Part shown: piece after piece, positions 63,779 through 64,000 of the stretch
How the letters are laid out: every line of letters begins with the position of its first letter
Position numbering within the stretch: position 1 is the first letter of the stretch
Source: Bacillus sp. es.034
GTDB lineage: Bacteria; Bacillota; Bacilli; Bacillales; Bacillaceae_B
Direction of reading: 5' to 3'
DNA: 64,000 nt
NCBI RefSeq assembly: GCF_002563655.1
Contig: NZ_PDIY01000001.1
Span: forward strand, 1,834,001 to 1,898,000
Position numbers and translations under genes: made by a program
Notes under the pieces: generated by a model
Seen by the model: the letters and a program-made list of their open reading frames with translations, nothing else
Databases searched by the model: none
Told to the model about the DNA's origin: nothing

Positions 63779-64000
63779 ATGGAGAAGGTCAATGTAAACG
63801 AAAAGTCGGTAGATAGGGAGCAGCGGATCCAGGATTTCTGGCATTCGAATCATATTTTTGAAAAGTCAGTGGCCAACCGTGAAGGGGAAAAGACATTTGT
63901 GTTCTACGAAGGTCCCCCGACGGCAAACGGTCTTCCGCATGCCGGGCATGTCCTCGGCCGTGTGATCAAAGATTTCGTCGCCAGGTATCAAACGATGCGG
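63779..64000 (+). CDS. ileS: Isoleucyl-tRNA synthetase, second (IleRS2-like) type, N-terminal part
   Basis: 74 codons are visible; the rest is beyond the window. [20 protein letters not shown] is followed by [20 protein letters not shown], where HAGH is the HIGH motif. [14 protein letters not shown] is the eukaryote-like, often mupirocin-insensitive IleRS2 form. The usual Bacillus enzyme has DGPPYANGDIHMGH. GAAGGTG precedes the ATG. Regulated by the T-box upstream. Confidence 0.92.
   Translation, partial: MEKVNVNEKSVDREQRIQDFWHSNHIFEKSVANREGEKTFVFYEGPPTANGLPHAGHVLGRVIKDFVARYQTMR

Overview
The window comes from a chromosome of a spore-forming Bacillaceae bacterium. It carries an alpha/beta-type SASP gene, a GerW-type germination gene, refZ and ezrA. 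Gene order follows the Bacillus subtilis tyrS-rpsD-ytsP-refZ-hisJ-ezrA-nifZ-thiI-SASP-ytcI-ytcJ-nadK-sppA-yteJ-ytfI-ytfJ-tpx-ytxK-ackA-argGH block, with insertions. Several features (a penicillin-binding protein between acsA and tyrS, rarD after ytcJ, a second-type ileS) indicate a relative of B. subtilis rather than B. subtilis itself. I cannot name the species from sequence alone.

Layout. (1) 1-10.8 kb is a molybdenum island. A formate dehydrogenase catalytic subunit (cut by the window edge) and fdhD lie on the minus strand. A nearly complete molybdopterin / bis-MGD pathway follows: moeB-moeA-moaE-moaD-moaB-modA-modB (+), moaC (-), mobB-mobA-moaA (+). Formate dehydrogenase is the likely consumer of the cofactor. 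No modC is present. (2) 10.8-16.6 kb holds an unknown lipoprotein, then acuABC divergent from acsA. This is the acetyl-CoA synthetase with its acetylation/deacetylation control genes, and cre-like boxes lie between them. (3) 17-22.5 kb holds a bifunctional PBP with a fibronectin III/Pro-Gly tail, T-box-controlled tyrS, and rpsD with a structured leader. (4) 22.8-36.4 kb holds a membrane-anchored unknown, a GAF-GGDEF cyclase, a methionine gamma-lyase-type enzyme, a PAP2 phosphatase, free-methionine sulfoxide reductase, refZ, hisJ, ezrA, brnQ, a nifS/thiI pair and a SASP. (5) 36.5-52.8 kb holds ytcI/ytcJ, rarD, nadK, sppA-yteJ, ytfI-ytfJ, tpx, ytxK, ackA (with a perfect cre upstream), EcsC, argGH (with ARG boxes) and a UspA protein. 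(6) 52.9-63.4 kb is an accessory segment: small proteins, a decayed short-chain dehydrogenase next to an intact MarR regulator with paired operators, Nudix, an S51 peptidase, a PadR-DUF1048-ABC exporter, a DUF3291 gene broken by an in-frame TGA, NTF2-like and VOC proteins, DUF3626, and a candidate type I toxin-antitoxin locus. (7) 63.4-64 kb is a T-box leader and the start of a second-type (IleRS2-like) isoleucyl-tRNA synthetase.

The least explained signal is a set of intergenic arrays built from a short fixed motif repeated at about two helical turns. GACGCAAT occurs 5 times at 21,20,21,20 nt (43.5 kb). GCATGATT occurs 6 times at 20,21,20,20,20 nt (55.1 kb). Two clusters of CGGAA/TTCCG palindromes have half-sites about 10 nt apart (16.8 and 53.3 kb). 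A three-copy ATCGAC series has a pitch of 18-19 nt (46.7 kb). The motifs differ but the pitch is nearly constant, and the sequence between motif copies is not conserved.
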